Source: Gymnopilus junonius (lineage: Eukaryota > Basidiomycota > Agaricomycetes > Agaricales > Galerinaceae). Taken from it: a stretch of 64,000 bases of DNA. Made by a program: the position numbers and the translations under genes. The notes below the pieces were generated by a model. That model worked only from the letters and a program-made list of their open reading frames with translations, searched no databases and was not told where the DNA came from. Of the stretch, positions 25,581 to 35,494 are shown one piece after another. The stretch lies in NCBI GenBank assembly GCA_015501075.1, contig JADNYJ010000003.1, positions 558,001-622,000 of the forward strand, given 5' to 3'. How positions within the stretch are numbered: the first letter of the stretch is position 1; every line of letters starts with the position of its first letter.

Positions 25581-26184
25581 CGTCGCTGTGTTCCAACTTT
25601 TATGGGCCTCCGTTTCAACTTACCAGACGCGTCAACATACGTCAACAACACGTCAGACATCACGTGACCATTAAACTGCCGAGTTGCGACGCTGCAGTGT
25701 ACTGTTACATGCACTTTCGCAGTTCCGGCAACCGGTCTTTGTCTTCCCTGATTCCCACTGATTCTGTCAGTTAATCCAATCCAAGTTCAAGCGCCCACTC
25801 GCTAATTTGTTGTGGTTTCTATATGTTTGCCATTTTTATCGCTATTTCCAAGATAATCCACCAATATGAATCCGATCCGATATGGCTGAATTTCTTGATA
25901 CATTTTTTTCTTTTGGCTACACCGGCCTAACATACATATTGAGGCCTCGACCACTGTCCGTAGCGAAAGGTCGCCCAACTATGTGTCACAGGCTGAATTT
26001 AGCGATGACCTTCTGAACCCTGACTCGTTACCACGCGGAGCATCAGTGATGGTGTTTGGACTTTGCATAGAAGTGACCTTGCAAGGCAACTAACGGGTCA
26101 CATAGATGGCTTAGTTCCGACCTCCATCTCCTCTCACTGATAGGTTGGCGTGAATTGCAAGCTCAAGTTCAAGGCTAATCAGCC
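25581..26184. other. Divergent promoter region
   Basis: Separates the divergent starts of the NEDD1-like gene (minus) and the membrane protein at 26185 (plus). No further gene was seen. Confidence 0.4.
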
Positions 26185-28095
26185 ATGGAATTCTCTCCAC
26201 CTTTTGCGCCGGGCGCTTTTCTCTTCCTCTTCCGACTCTTCCTCTTCCTTTTGTCCCTGTTTCCCTCACTTGCGGCCGCAGGTAATGTCGTCAACCGAAC
26301 CATCGACGATACCTTCGGCGATTCTCAAACTGGCCAACGCGTCACTTACCTGCCTGCAACGTCTGGCGTATGGCAGGACGAAACATGCATGGGGTGTAAA
26401 ATCACACCTGACGTCACCCAAGCCTTCAAGGGCACGTATACTGCTGCGACGTACAATCCTGGCTTGGGTAACATAAACATAACGATGCAATTCAGTGGTA
26501 AGCCCATTTGACTTCGTATGAAGGATCATTAATACTGACACAGCTTTCGATCTGGCATTATATAGGCACAGCAATCTACGTTTTCTTCATCCTCGCCAAC
26601 AACGCCGGTGATGGCATCACCTCACTCACCGAGGCCAATTTTACACTGGACGGAAATGCCCCCCAGCTTTTTCAACACGCTCCGGACTTGACAACCACCA
26701 ATATTGATTTCAACCAGCTGGTGTTCAGTCAGGAGAATCTGTTGAATGCTCAGCACACTCTAGTCGTATCCACTTCTGGAGTCAATACCAATGTTTACAT
26801 CAACTTTGACTACGCCATTTATACGTGAGCATACTACAATCTGATTTGGATAGATCTAATTCTTTGATAGGCATGATGATACTGACCCTTTAGTTTCGCT
26901 ACCTCCTCCAGGTAGTACTTTACCTACAACCTCAGGGCCAGCAACGTCAAACACTCCCTCCTCCACACCTACTGGTTCTCTTGCTCCAAATGCTTCAGCA
27001 AGAACACCAACACCAAGCACTCCCTCCTCCACACCTACTAATTCTCTTGCTCCAAATGCTTCAGCAGGAACACCAACACTAACTACAACAACTAACAACG
27101 CAAGTCCTGTTCAGTCGGGGTCTGGGTCGGACCTGGGATCCACTACAGCCACCAGAAAGTCGACACCTACAGGAGCAATCGTTGGAGGAGTCATAGGTGG
27201 TCTAGCCGTTCTTGCAGCCCTAGCGACCCTCCTCGTTCTCTGTCTCCGCCGCCGCCGCCAGCCGCATTCAAGAGAGAGCATGGAAGCTGCCGGATACGTC
27301 CCGCCTTTGGTGACGGAGATGAGCCCACCTATGGATCGTCCGCGTGTAGCCACAGCAGTTAACCCATTCACTACGCCACTGTCTTCGCAAAATGTACTTC
27401 ATCAATACTCTCCTCCTTCCAAAGTTGCTCAAACTGGTTACGGACCTGGTCCGATGAATTATGCCGGACCCAGTCGTGGTGGACCAGCATCGCAAGTAGA
27501 TTCTGAAGTCCCATATGGTGGCATCGCATCGAGTCAAGCGTCGGGTTCTGCTTCTGGGTCCGGTTCTGGTCTAGCTTATGTAGGAAATAACGCTAGTAGA
27601 GGGCGTCTAATATCAGTGACCACGGGCGACCACATTTCGTCACCTAGTTCGGACGGGCCTCTGTCTTCAACTTTAAACTCACAAAATCCTCTATCATTAT
27701 TATCGCCATCTAATAAGATCGAAGCCACCCGACGTGCTCGACAACAGGAATTAGATCAGCGTCTGAGGACTATGCAGCAAGAGATGGCTTTCCTCGCTTC
27801 GGATATCACTGGAGAGAAGAGTCCAGTAGGTCCTGGTGGTCAGCGGAATGTCTCGGTAAGGAGGCGACCAACGTCGAACGGTACCGCTCGTGGTGAGTCG
27901 GAGGAGGGTGGAGAAGAACTGACGATGGCGGAAATGAGGGAGCAACTGCGGCAGATGAGGCACCAGATCTCGTATTTGAGAGAACAGCAACAGTCCGCTT
28001 GGGCTCAGGGCTTGTCGGATGACCCTCCACCTGGGTACGAACCTGGGCCAGATTCTGGGGTACCAATCCATCCGTCCACGGTAGACCCTTCATAG
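26185..28095 (+). CDS. Signal-peptide, Ser/Thr-rich single-pass membrane protein
   Basis: Three exons (26185-26497, 26566-26824, 26871-28095), 598 residues. A clear signal peptide (hydrophobic LFLFRLFLFLLSLFPSLAAAG) leads into a compact extracellular domain with VNRTIDDTFGDSQTGQRVTYLP, a Cys pair (ETCMGCK), ITMQFSGTAIYVFFILAN and LVVSTSGVNTNVYINFDYAIY. This looks like the jelly-roll ectodomain common in agaricomycete membrane proteins. A Thr/Pro-rich stalk contains a 66-bp tandem duplication. One membrane helix (TGAIVGGVIGGLAVLAALATLLVLCL) precedes RRRR. The tail has a coiled-coil segment (RQQELDQRLRTMQQEMAFL, then MREQLRQMRHQISYLREQQQ). No enzyme motif is present; a surface receptor or adhesin role is inferred. 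A broken paralogue lies 7.5 kb downstream at 33679. Confidence 0.8.
26953..27084 (+). repeat. 66-bp tandem duplication in stalk
   Basis: Two head-to-tail copies (26953-27018 and 27019-27084), each beginning ACTCCCTCCTCCACACCTAC, differ at only a few positions. Each encodes 22 residues of the form TPSSTPT-SLAPNASA-TPT with one N-glycosylation sequon (NAS). The unit keeps the frame and lengthens the extracellular stalk. Confidence 0.85.
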
Positions 28096-28520
28096 TACTA
28101 CATACGTAGCTAATTTTGGAGATCTAGTGAAGACTTCGAAGTATTTATTTTATATGCATATCTCATGGGCTTAGCTTTCAGAAATATCCTGCATATATCA
28201 GATCGTAGTAGCGTAGGTTTCGTATCGCATCGACTGTATTGTAAAGATCTTTGTCGAGACTATGCTGCAACTCCAAAGTAGTAGCTGGGGATGCATTTGA
28301 CTGCGTTTTTAAGCAAGAGCGCCCGTGCGTATAGAGGTCGAAGTGGAAGACCTTGGTGCTAAGTTTTGCAATCATGACGAATGGAATCAGGCAGAGTTAT
28401 ACTTCATCGACACCCAATGTACTTCGTTTTATTTTCAATTTATTCGTGTCCTATGCATTTTGTATGCAAAGGAGGCGAGAAATTTAGAACTTGAACGTAG
28501 CATTAGAGAGGTAACGAATG
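28096..28520. other. Short intergenic stretch
   Basis: Probably the 3' UTR of the membrane protein. AT-rich, with no convincing gene. Confidence 0.35.
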
Positions 28521-29120
28521 CTATCGCTCGAATCCCGGCCAGTCAAAGACCCGAAGTAATGATCCATTAACAAGTTTCCTCACAGAAGCAAAAGTCCCAT
28601 TTACTAAATTGATTGCAACGCAAACTCCATCACCTTTGATCACAACATTCGCATAGGTCTCTCCAGTCAAATCAGCAACAAACCGTAGATGTTGTCCAAC
28701 GCGCCATCCCCAGTAGTTGTAGCCTGAGCCAAAATCAGAGATGACCAATGTAGAAAATGCGCCATCTCTGTTATTGACTGCCAGCACTACTACCCCATTA
28801 TATTCAAACCCAACTATATCTGTCTTTCCATCTCCAGCCACGTTCGTTCCGAGCCGAGGGATACTTGTCGATACACCAGCTGCCAGAGTCATACCCAAAA
28901 ACCGATAAGGCGAGGGTGGGTGATGAAAAGGTCCCCGTTCTGTCATTCAACGAGACTCAATCAAACTCCGTCATCACCAGTCGTGTTGCCGTATTATTTG
29001 CCTTGATGGCACTCATCCAGACGAGTGCTGCTTGGCGATCTGCGATCTTCATCCCAAAGTTGCTCTGTATCATTGCCATTGAGATCAATTCCAGGAAGGT
29101 AGAAGAAGAGCAAATGGGGT
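28521..29120 (-). pseudogene. Broken FG-GAP/VCBS-repeat protein fragment
   Basis: Minus-strand translation in changing frames shows FG-GAP style repeats. About 29100-29060 reads LPGIDLNGNDTEQLW. About 29050-28870 reads AALVWMSAIKANNTATRLVM, then NDRTGTFSSPTLALSVFGYDSGSW. About 28850-28580 reads GTNVAGDGKTDIVGFEYNGV and later TGETYANVVIKGDGVCVAINL. Such repeats (D-x-N-G-D-G-x-x-D-I) fold as calcium-binding blades in secreted or surface proteins. Here at least two frame changes and an in-frame TGA interrupt them, and no start or signal peptide is present. This is a remnant of a longer gene, truncated close to the Mutator-like element that starts at 29300. Confidence 0.6.
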
Positions 29121-29543
29121 GATGCATTCCCGATCATGGGTAATTGGAGAAACTGTTAGAGAGTCGAATGTCGATCTTCAATTTTATTCAGCCATTATCG
29201 AATCCGGCTGCTTCGGAGTGGTCATTGGCTTTTTGAATCGAACTTAGGGTATCATCCGCGCAATTTGTCGCATTGGAGAGGTCTTTCCAGTGAGCCGTGT
29301 AGACCGGTGACCGTTCGTCCTATGAGGTGAGCTCCTCGATAGGACGACCGGTACAGCTGGATTTTAATTAGCAGGAAATGACATGATCGAGTTTTTGACA
29401 GTGGAACGCATTCTAGAACGTCCCGTTTGAGCGACTGCCTTGTAAGGTAGGCTACAGGTGATCCGAAATCTAAAAATAAGCCCTGCCAAAAAATCCCCCC
29501 GCCGTCGCGTCCATCGTCTTCCTATCCCAGCTCGCACCATGTA

Positions 29544-29849
29544 ATGGACCTCGGCAACGACCTCACATCTCATCTAGAGACCCTCAGAACATGCTCGGCT
29601 ACACAATTGGACCAATTTAAACACGAATTGTCCCTAGAAATTGATGAAAGAATACCACGAACTTGGCTGGATGGACTGAAGGAGACGGACAGGACTGTAT
29701 GCTGGAGGGCGATACTTATATGCTATGTGATCACCCAAGGACAGCAAATACCTCGAGAAATGCAACTTCGTGCTGTTCTGGCAGACTTTCAAGGCCTTGA
29801 TTCGCTTATCTCCGCTGGAACTGGCTCTGGGAGGTACTCGGCTCAGTGA
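29544..29849 (+). pseudogene. Truncated RecQ/DEAD-like helicase N-terminus
   Basis: A 101-codon frame whose end reads QIPREMQLRAVLADFQGLDS then LISAGTGSG, the Q-motif-like region and the start of the Walker A loop (normally AGTGSGKT) of a helicase family common in Agaricomycetes. The Lys-Thr and everything after it are replaced by RYSAQ-stop, so all ATP-binding and helicase function is lost. It begins about 60 bp inside the left TIR and runs inward. It is best read as the 5' end of a gene carried by the full-length parent element. Confidence 0.6.
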
Positions 29850-30097
29850 AGCTGCCTGGCTGCCCAAGCGGGTGACTATATGGCATTGCAAACCTGAAGT
29901 TGGCTGCTCTCGATGCTCTTAGATTTAAAGAGAAAGCATTGATGTAAGCGGTTTATATTTGAAAAAAACAAGGATTTCTATTACTCGTTGGCATAACTGG
30001 CATAGGCATTTCTAGGATTCTCCAAATCTGACCCTTGCCTTCCACCGAGAACCCCAAACACAAATTCAACATTTCTCTGACCGACCTCCCAAGTTTG

Positions 30098-30340
30098 CTA
30101 ATTTAATTGTCGTGTTGATGGGGTTTGAAAAGAAGACGGGTCCGTTTGTCTGAACTGTGAAGCTTGACGACTATTCCAGGGCGCACTAGCAGCTCGTTGA
30201 CGCTGCTGACGCGGCTCAGTAATTGGAGTGCCGTCTGAAGAAAAGGCTGTGAGAAGAGGATGAGGAGGCTGTCTCGCATCTTGAGAGTTCGGTGCAGGGT
30301 CCACAGAAAATGCGAAGCTGTCATACTTCGGTGGAGGCAT
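30098..30340 (-). pseudogene. Fragment of unknown element-encoded gene
   Basis: Minus-strand frame starting MPPPKYDSFAFSVDP about 60 bp inside the right TIR and running inward. It is Pro/Gln/Ser-rich with no motif I know. After the first stop (TAG) the same frame remains open for about 37 more codons (down to about 29984, ending NAYASYANE). It mirrors the position of the helicase fragment at the other end and may be the first exon of the parent element's second gene. Confidence 0.4.
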
Positions 30341-30713
30341 AGTGGTACATAGGGAGCGATGAGAGTAAGGCGACGGGAGGGCAGAGGGGAAATTTTTTTG
30401 GCAGAGTTATTTTTAGATTTCGGATCACCTGTAGCCTACCTTACAAGGCAGTCGCTCAAACGGGACATTCTAGAATGCGTTCCACTGTCAAAAACTCGAT
30501 CATGAGTCATTTCCTGCTAATTAAAACCCAGCTAAACCGGTCGTCGTATCGAGGTCCCTCAGCTTCAACCTCATCGACGAGTGGTTACCGGTCTATGAGC
30601 CGTGTTGGGTGGAATAAATTTTAAGTAAAGGCTACTGGCGTGACGCGAGCAAGTAACCATTCGTCGCTTGTCGCATTATGTAACGTGAGCACTAGAGTCA
30701 GACCTGGATTTTC

Positions 30714-31585
30714 CAGGCTCCTAAAACCAGCCTCTAGTATCGCTCGCAAGAGCTTCATCTGAGAGCGGGATGCATGTGTTTCATCAGAGAGCAAACACAG
30801 TCAAATATTTTGATGTACAAACAAAGCTAAGGGCTCAAGCTCGCGATATTATTTTATAGATTCACGTGATCTGCGTGGGCAATGTCAAGGCTGTTTTTAC
30901 CAAGTTTTTACAGTGTGACACGCAGGCGCGTCACCAGAACCACGCCCAATTTGGAACTGCTGAATTTCCCCCCTTGTCCACTACAATTAGGAGGTAAACC
31001 CCTTTCCTCATGTCGATTTAGCCATGCCGTTTATTCAAACAGTTAAAGATAAATACAATTGGCACAATTAGCAATTATGCTGCTTGAATAAGTGAGAAAC
31101 ATGCAAGGTAACCTTCCCATGGTGTTATTGTAATGAGTGCAAGTGAATGGGTTCACCTAATTGTACACAAAAATATGGCTCTCCTGCTCATTCACACTAG
31201 AATTATGGTAACAGTAACAGTAGACACATTATTAAAGAAAACTCACACCTAATTTGCATAAATACGGGGGAAGGAACTTAATACTTGAAAGAATTATTGG
31301 ATTAACAGCCCACAATGCCTCTCCCTTGTCGCTCTGCAGTCGATGACGTTCTCCGTGCCTCCGAGCATGCGAGCATCAATATCGGCAGCCTCCTGCTGTA
31401 AAAAAAAACCTTGACGGTTGCCCACGCAGATCACGTGAATCTATAAAATGCCAGCCTCTATATCGCGAGCTTGAGCCCTTAGCTTTGTTTGTACATCAAA
31501 ATATTTGACCGTGTTTGCTCTCTGATGAAACACATGCGTCCCCAAGCTCTTGCGAGCGATACTAGAGGCTGGTTTTAGGAGCCTG
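30714..31585. mobile_element. hAT-type MITE, 872 bp
   Basis: Ends are CAGGCTCC...GGAGCCTG with inverted repeats of about 180 bp (30714-30897 and 31585-31405). Over most of that length they are nearly identical (for example CTCCTAAAACCAGCCTCTAG and GTTTGTACATCAAAATATTT on one arm or the other), with two small indels. A perfect 8-bp direct repeat GGATTTTC flanks it (30706-30713 and 31586-31593). The 8-bp duplication and CAG start are hAT hallmarks. The AT-rich core (30898-31404) encodes nothing, so it depends on a transposase elsewhere. It sits 119 bp from the end of the Mutator-like element. Confidence 0.85.
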
Positions 31586-31750
31586 GGATTTTCCTCTCTC
31601 TCTCTCTCTTGTCTCTTTCTGAAAGCAAATACACGTACCCACACTCCCGGACGGACTTTTTTTTTTTTTTGGTTTTAAGTTTCATCCGTAGTATTTTATT
31701 GTTTCATTTCCAGGCGGATCTTCGAGGTACGTAATTTCATTGCTGAAACA

Positions 31751-33191
31751 ATGTCGTCGCTTTTACTCGCCTATGAAAAGGTGAGTATGGATACTCTGCA
31801 GTCGACCAGACACGCTCTTCCGGACCTCCCATTCGAAATCTTGTACACAATCATCGATGAAGCCTGTAAATGGCAATACGAGCGATTCTTGTCATCAATT
31901 CCGCGCGTTTGTCATGCCTTTCGTGTTCAGTGCTACAGGAAACGATTTGCTAAGATAACTTTTCGGGGAGACTTGGAGTTGCTTCGAAAGATGCGCAGAC
32001 TCCGTGATCTAATGGAATCAGAACCGCTTGGTGGATCTAGGATGCCTGGGGTCTCGTCATTTATACTGTCCTTTGAGATACGTTCAAGGGATCTTCTTAG
32101 TTTCTTAAATGACGAGTCCATGGTTCCTATCATGAGGAAGCTTTTCCGCCCAACTTCAAACCCTATTATTATCTCACCCTCATCCCTGAGAGTGTTACAG
32201 CTGTCGGGTCACCAAGACCATCGTGTCGATTGGTCATCACTCTCCGAAAGCTTTGTATCAGCCTTCCACGACCTCTGCCAAAACTCCTTGTCGACCTCTC
32301 TCGGGCTTACCTACTTCGTGAATGTTCCCCGCAATTTCCTACGTGGAGCAAACAGAGTGAAAAATCTAAAGTTATGGTCAGTTAGTTGTGCAGATTATTC
32401 CTATGCCTCATGTGGTACAGAGGAACTCTTTGGTATTTATCTCGAGTCTCTCGATATAAATCAATCCACGCTATCTTCCAACCTCCTCCATATGACTGGA
32501 CATGACTCGTCAGCGATAGCCGAAAGCGATCTGGCAGAAGTTGTTTCACGTTTAAAGAAACTGCAAGTTTCCTTCTGGAACAAGAGTGTCACCGAGACGG
32601 CCTTTTTAATTGTTCATGAAGCAATAAATCTCCAATCCTTGAAATTGTCATGCTTTGGTGAGATCTACTTCCTTTTATGTTTTGGCCGAAGATGCTGAAG
32701 GCTCACCTCTTTGACTAGATCACTCAGACCGCGAGCAATTACACTTCCTGCTGGACTACCGCAGCCATTCACAATTGCAGCACCTTGTCATCGAAATCGA
32801 GACCACCTACGAACAAATAACCTTCCCTTTCAGAAAAACAATGGAAATAGTAGACAACTGTCTCGGTCAACATATTCCTCCTAGCATAGCAAACATTGAA
32901 ATGGCCTTCAGCATCACTACAAGGTATGATGAAATCCCTTCATTTGCTGAAAGTACAGATTTCTGTCATGATATTTCTATTATCGTCAATCGCTTCATGG
33001 AGACCAACTTCGTTCAGCCTACCCGGATCATTATTCGACTAGAGTTCTGTAGGAGAAATTCTGATTACGATTTATTTGGTCCCCCTAATTGGGAACCAGT
33101 GTTTCTGGAACGCCTTAGCCAGGCATTTTGCTGTTTGAAGGGCAAGGCAAATCTGGACTGGAAGTTTGAAATCGGACAGAAAGGTCTGTGA
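31751..33191 (+). CDS. F-box-like domain protein
   Basis: Two exons (31751-32657, 32719-33191), 459 residues. Near residue 23 the sequence LPDLPFEILYTIIDEACKW is the F-box-like start typical of the large agaricomycete F-box families, which recruit Skp1 and select substrates for SCF ubiquitin ligases. The rest is a divergent leucine-containing region (for example LRVLQLSGHQDHRVDW, NRVKNLKLWSVS, INLQSLKLSCFG) that could form degenerate leucine-rich repeats. There is no break and no membrane segment. An in-frame second ATG (Met13) could serve as the start. The gene begins 166 bp after the hAT MITE, so its promoter may include the element's end. Confidence 0.75.
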
Positions 33192-33678
33192 CCAGTCTCT
33201 CCTTTCAAAATCTAAAAGTTAACGAGCTTTCACAGACACATCGTTTGTTTTAAGTTATTAGTTTTACACATTTTGCTGCTCTTCTCACTCAAATTTGTAT
33301 CTGTTGAGACTACGTCCTATTGTATTTGGTGCAAGCTATGAAATGTGACCATCTGATTCTGCTCTTTTCCTCATGATCAGCCAGTACCGCTCATTGAGCC
33401 TCAAATGGACGCTAGCCACGAACGTTTCCCGTCCGTGCGTGGAATTGATTAAAGGACTCACCTGGAACCTGGTAAGTAAATGTCAAGCCATTGTGACCTC
33501 AATCCTATTACTTCCCCTAGTGTGCTAAAAGGAGCATCTACGCCGGAAACATAGCTTCGCAATGCTGCCCAATGGAATATTGGCACCACAAAATGAATTG
33601 CCAGAGGAGCAAAGCATTGATCTGAGCATGAACGTCTTAATAGCATGTTGGAGCAAATTACAAGGCTGATCCGCCTCC

Positions 33679-34676
33679 ATGTTCGCGCTGTCCTTTGCGT
33701 CGTCTGTTCCCCTCATCATCGTCTTTCCTGTCGTTTCCCTCCCTTCTGCAGGCAAGCTCGTCAACCGAACTCTCAATGACTCTTTTGGTGATTCTCAGAC
33801 CGGCAGGCGTCACTTACCTTCCTTCAATGTCAACCGTTTGGCAGGACGATGCATGCGTTCACCATGCGATTAAGGGGTAACATGAATATAACAATGCAAT
33901 TCAGTGGTCAGTGCATATGATCTACTCGATTGATTATGTAGAGTGTAATTCACGCCTGTTTTTCTATTAGGAACTGCGATTTACGTTTTCTTTATTCTCG
34001 CGAATAATGCAGGAGAAGGCATCACAACGCTTACGCTTGCTAATTTTACATTGGACGGAAATGCCCCTTAACTTTTCGTACACAATCCAGACCCGACGGC
34101 CACTGATATTTTGTACAATCAGTTGGTTTTCAGCCAAGCAAATTTGACAAATTCGCTGGTGGTATCTACCTCTGGAGTGTACACCTGTGTACACATAAAT
34201 AACTTCTTTCTCTGAAGAAGAACGGACACTGCTCATCCCCAATCTTGCTGTTGGTATTTTACAGGTACGAGGAGACGGACCCAATTGTTTTGCAGCCCCT
34301 CCCAAGTAACTCTCCCCCACAGCCTCTTCCTTATCTTCAAGCAGTGTTAATAGAATATTTAACCGGACTCCAGTTCAATTGATAGGCCCCTTTGAACCCA
34401 GCTTTACCGGACAAACGCCAGTACCTACTGGGGCAATCGTAGGGGTGTAATAGGCGGCTTAGTAGTCGTTGCTGCTTTAGCCACTTATTGTACTCCAGGA
34501 AAAGTCCAGAAGCTGCTAGATGTGGCTTTTCTTTGACGTCGAAAGCTGGGCATACTCGTAGACCAAGGCGCCACGCAGGCATAAATCCCATGATTACCGG
34601 GCAACCACAACAGTTGGCCGTACAGCAACAAGTGGTTGTGCAACAGGAAATGACAAATATGACTTCTATTTACTAA
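33679..34676 (+). pseudogene. Decayed paralogue of the membrane protein at 26185
   Basis: The order of segments matches the 26185 gene. These are a signal peptide (MFALSFASSVPLIIVFPVVS), GKLVNRTLNDSFGDSQTG, the TYLPSMSTVWQDDACV block one frame away, ITMQFSG, GTAIYVFFILANNAGEGITT, LANFTLDGNAP, LVFSQANL, LVVSTSGVYTCVHI, and near 34420 the membrane start PTGAIVG then IGGLVVVAALATY. Lesions include a 2-nt loss near 33800, a roughly 40-bp deletion near 33875, a TAA where the paralogue has CAG (near 34068), and a further frame change near 34445. Lesions of several kinds show real decay. The tail and coiled coil are not recognisable. Confidence 0.8.
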
Positions 34677-35271
34677 GTAGTGGTTTTACTCAGCTGTGCC
34701 AATAACAACCTTTCTAGTGAGCTGAGGATGGCTAAGCAGACATCGGCAATCGCTTTGAGCGCTATTGTTGTGTCTTCTAGTGGTGTAATTTACAGAGGCT
34801 GAGAGATTGGAGATAAATCATTTCGACGGATCAATATGAGTAGTACGCGCCGAGCCCCGAGTTTTTATTTCCTTGTTCCTCAACGACAACTCATCTCAGC
34901 CCAACTACACGCTCATGGTTACCTTCATCGTACATGGACTGTTATATAATAATGTTACTTGGTCAGCGTCAAAAAATTGGTTCCTCAGCTGCACTATATG
35001 TAGATGCAGATTTTTATCAACCGGGTAGGGCGGCTTGCCTGGACTCCATCCAGGGGGCCACTAACCGAACATTCCGTGATATCAAGTCACCCCAAGGGGT
35101 ACCTGACTTTTTTGGAAAGGGGCTACCAGTCAGTCACACGTGGTCACTTGCGCTTGACTCTTTCTCAAAATCTCGATTCCTACGAGTTCGTGGTTTCTCT
35201 TGTAGAATTTGCCATATATCTTCATTGCTTCTATAAATATTTCCTTCTCTCTTACTCGATGAACTTGTGGA

Positions 35272-35485
35272 CTTTGGCAACGGTGTAGTCTACGTATGTA
35301 GCGTTTAATAATACCCTTTAACTTCCTTTTAAGGAAGGTAAGGATTCAGGTACAAGAACAGTTACATTCCGTCCTTCTCGGACGGCTGTTTATATACTAC
35401 AATCTCGATCGTACCTACTATCTAAGGTAAGTATTCAATCTCCAACTGAATGTCGGATACTCGGGTTGTCGCCTATGCCCCAACA
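35272..35485 (-). repeat. 3' LTR of Copia element
   Basis: 214 bp. In element orientation it runs from TGTTGGGGCATAGGCGAC to TTGCCAAAG. It contains two palindromes: CTTCCTTTTAAGGAAG, and CCGTCC/GGACGG separated by six bases. The identical copy lies at 40534-40747. Confidence 0.95.
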
Positions 35486-35494
35486 CTCCCCCTC
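35486..35494 (-). other. Copia polypurine tract
   Basis: The minus strand reads GAGGGGGAG immediately before the 3' LTR start TGTTGG. This is the expected place and composition for the plus-strand primer. Confidence 0.8.

Larger units (their letters stand above)
29300..30595. mobile_element. Mutator-like TIR element, non-autonomous
   Basis: A 1296-bp element with exact ends TAGACCGGT...ACCGGTCTA and long terminal inverted repeats of about 190 bp (29300-29487 against 30595-30397). The TIRs share a near-identical inner block around TTTTAATTAGCAGGAAATGA and GGTAGGCTACAGGTGATCCG. It is flanked by a perfect 9-bp direct repeat TGAGCCGTG (29291-29299 and 30596-30604). Long TIRs and a 9-bp target duplication fit the Mutator (MULE) superfamily. 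No transposase is present. Instead, two inward-facing coding fragments start just inside the TIRs: a helicase N-terminus (plus) and an unknown N-terminus (minus). That suggests an internally deleted copy of a larger element. Confidence 0.8.

Noticed and set aside
28521..28560. TCGAATCCCGGCC reminiscent of a tRNA T-arm
   Set aside because: No matching acceptor, D or anticodon arms are found around it, and it lies in the FG-GAP remnant.
29266..30676. TTGTCGCATT present on both sides of the Mutator-like element as a possible target duplication
   Set aside because: The copies do not abut matching inverted repeats. TGAGCCGTG does so exactly, so the longer match is coincidental.
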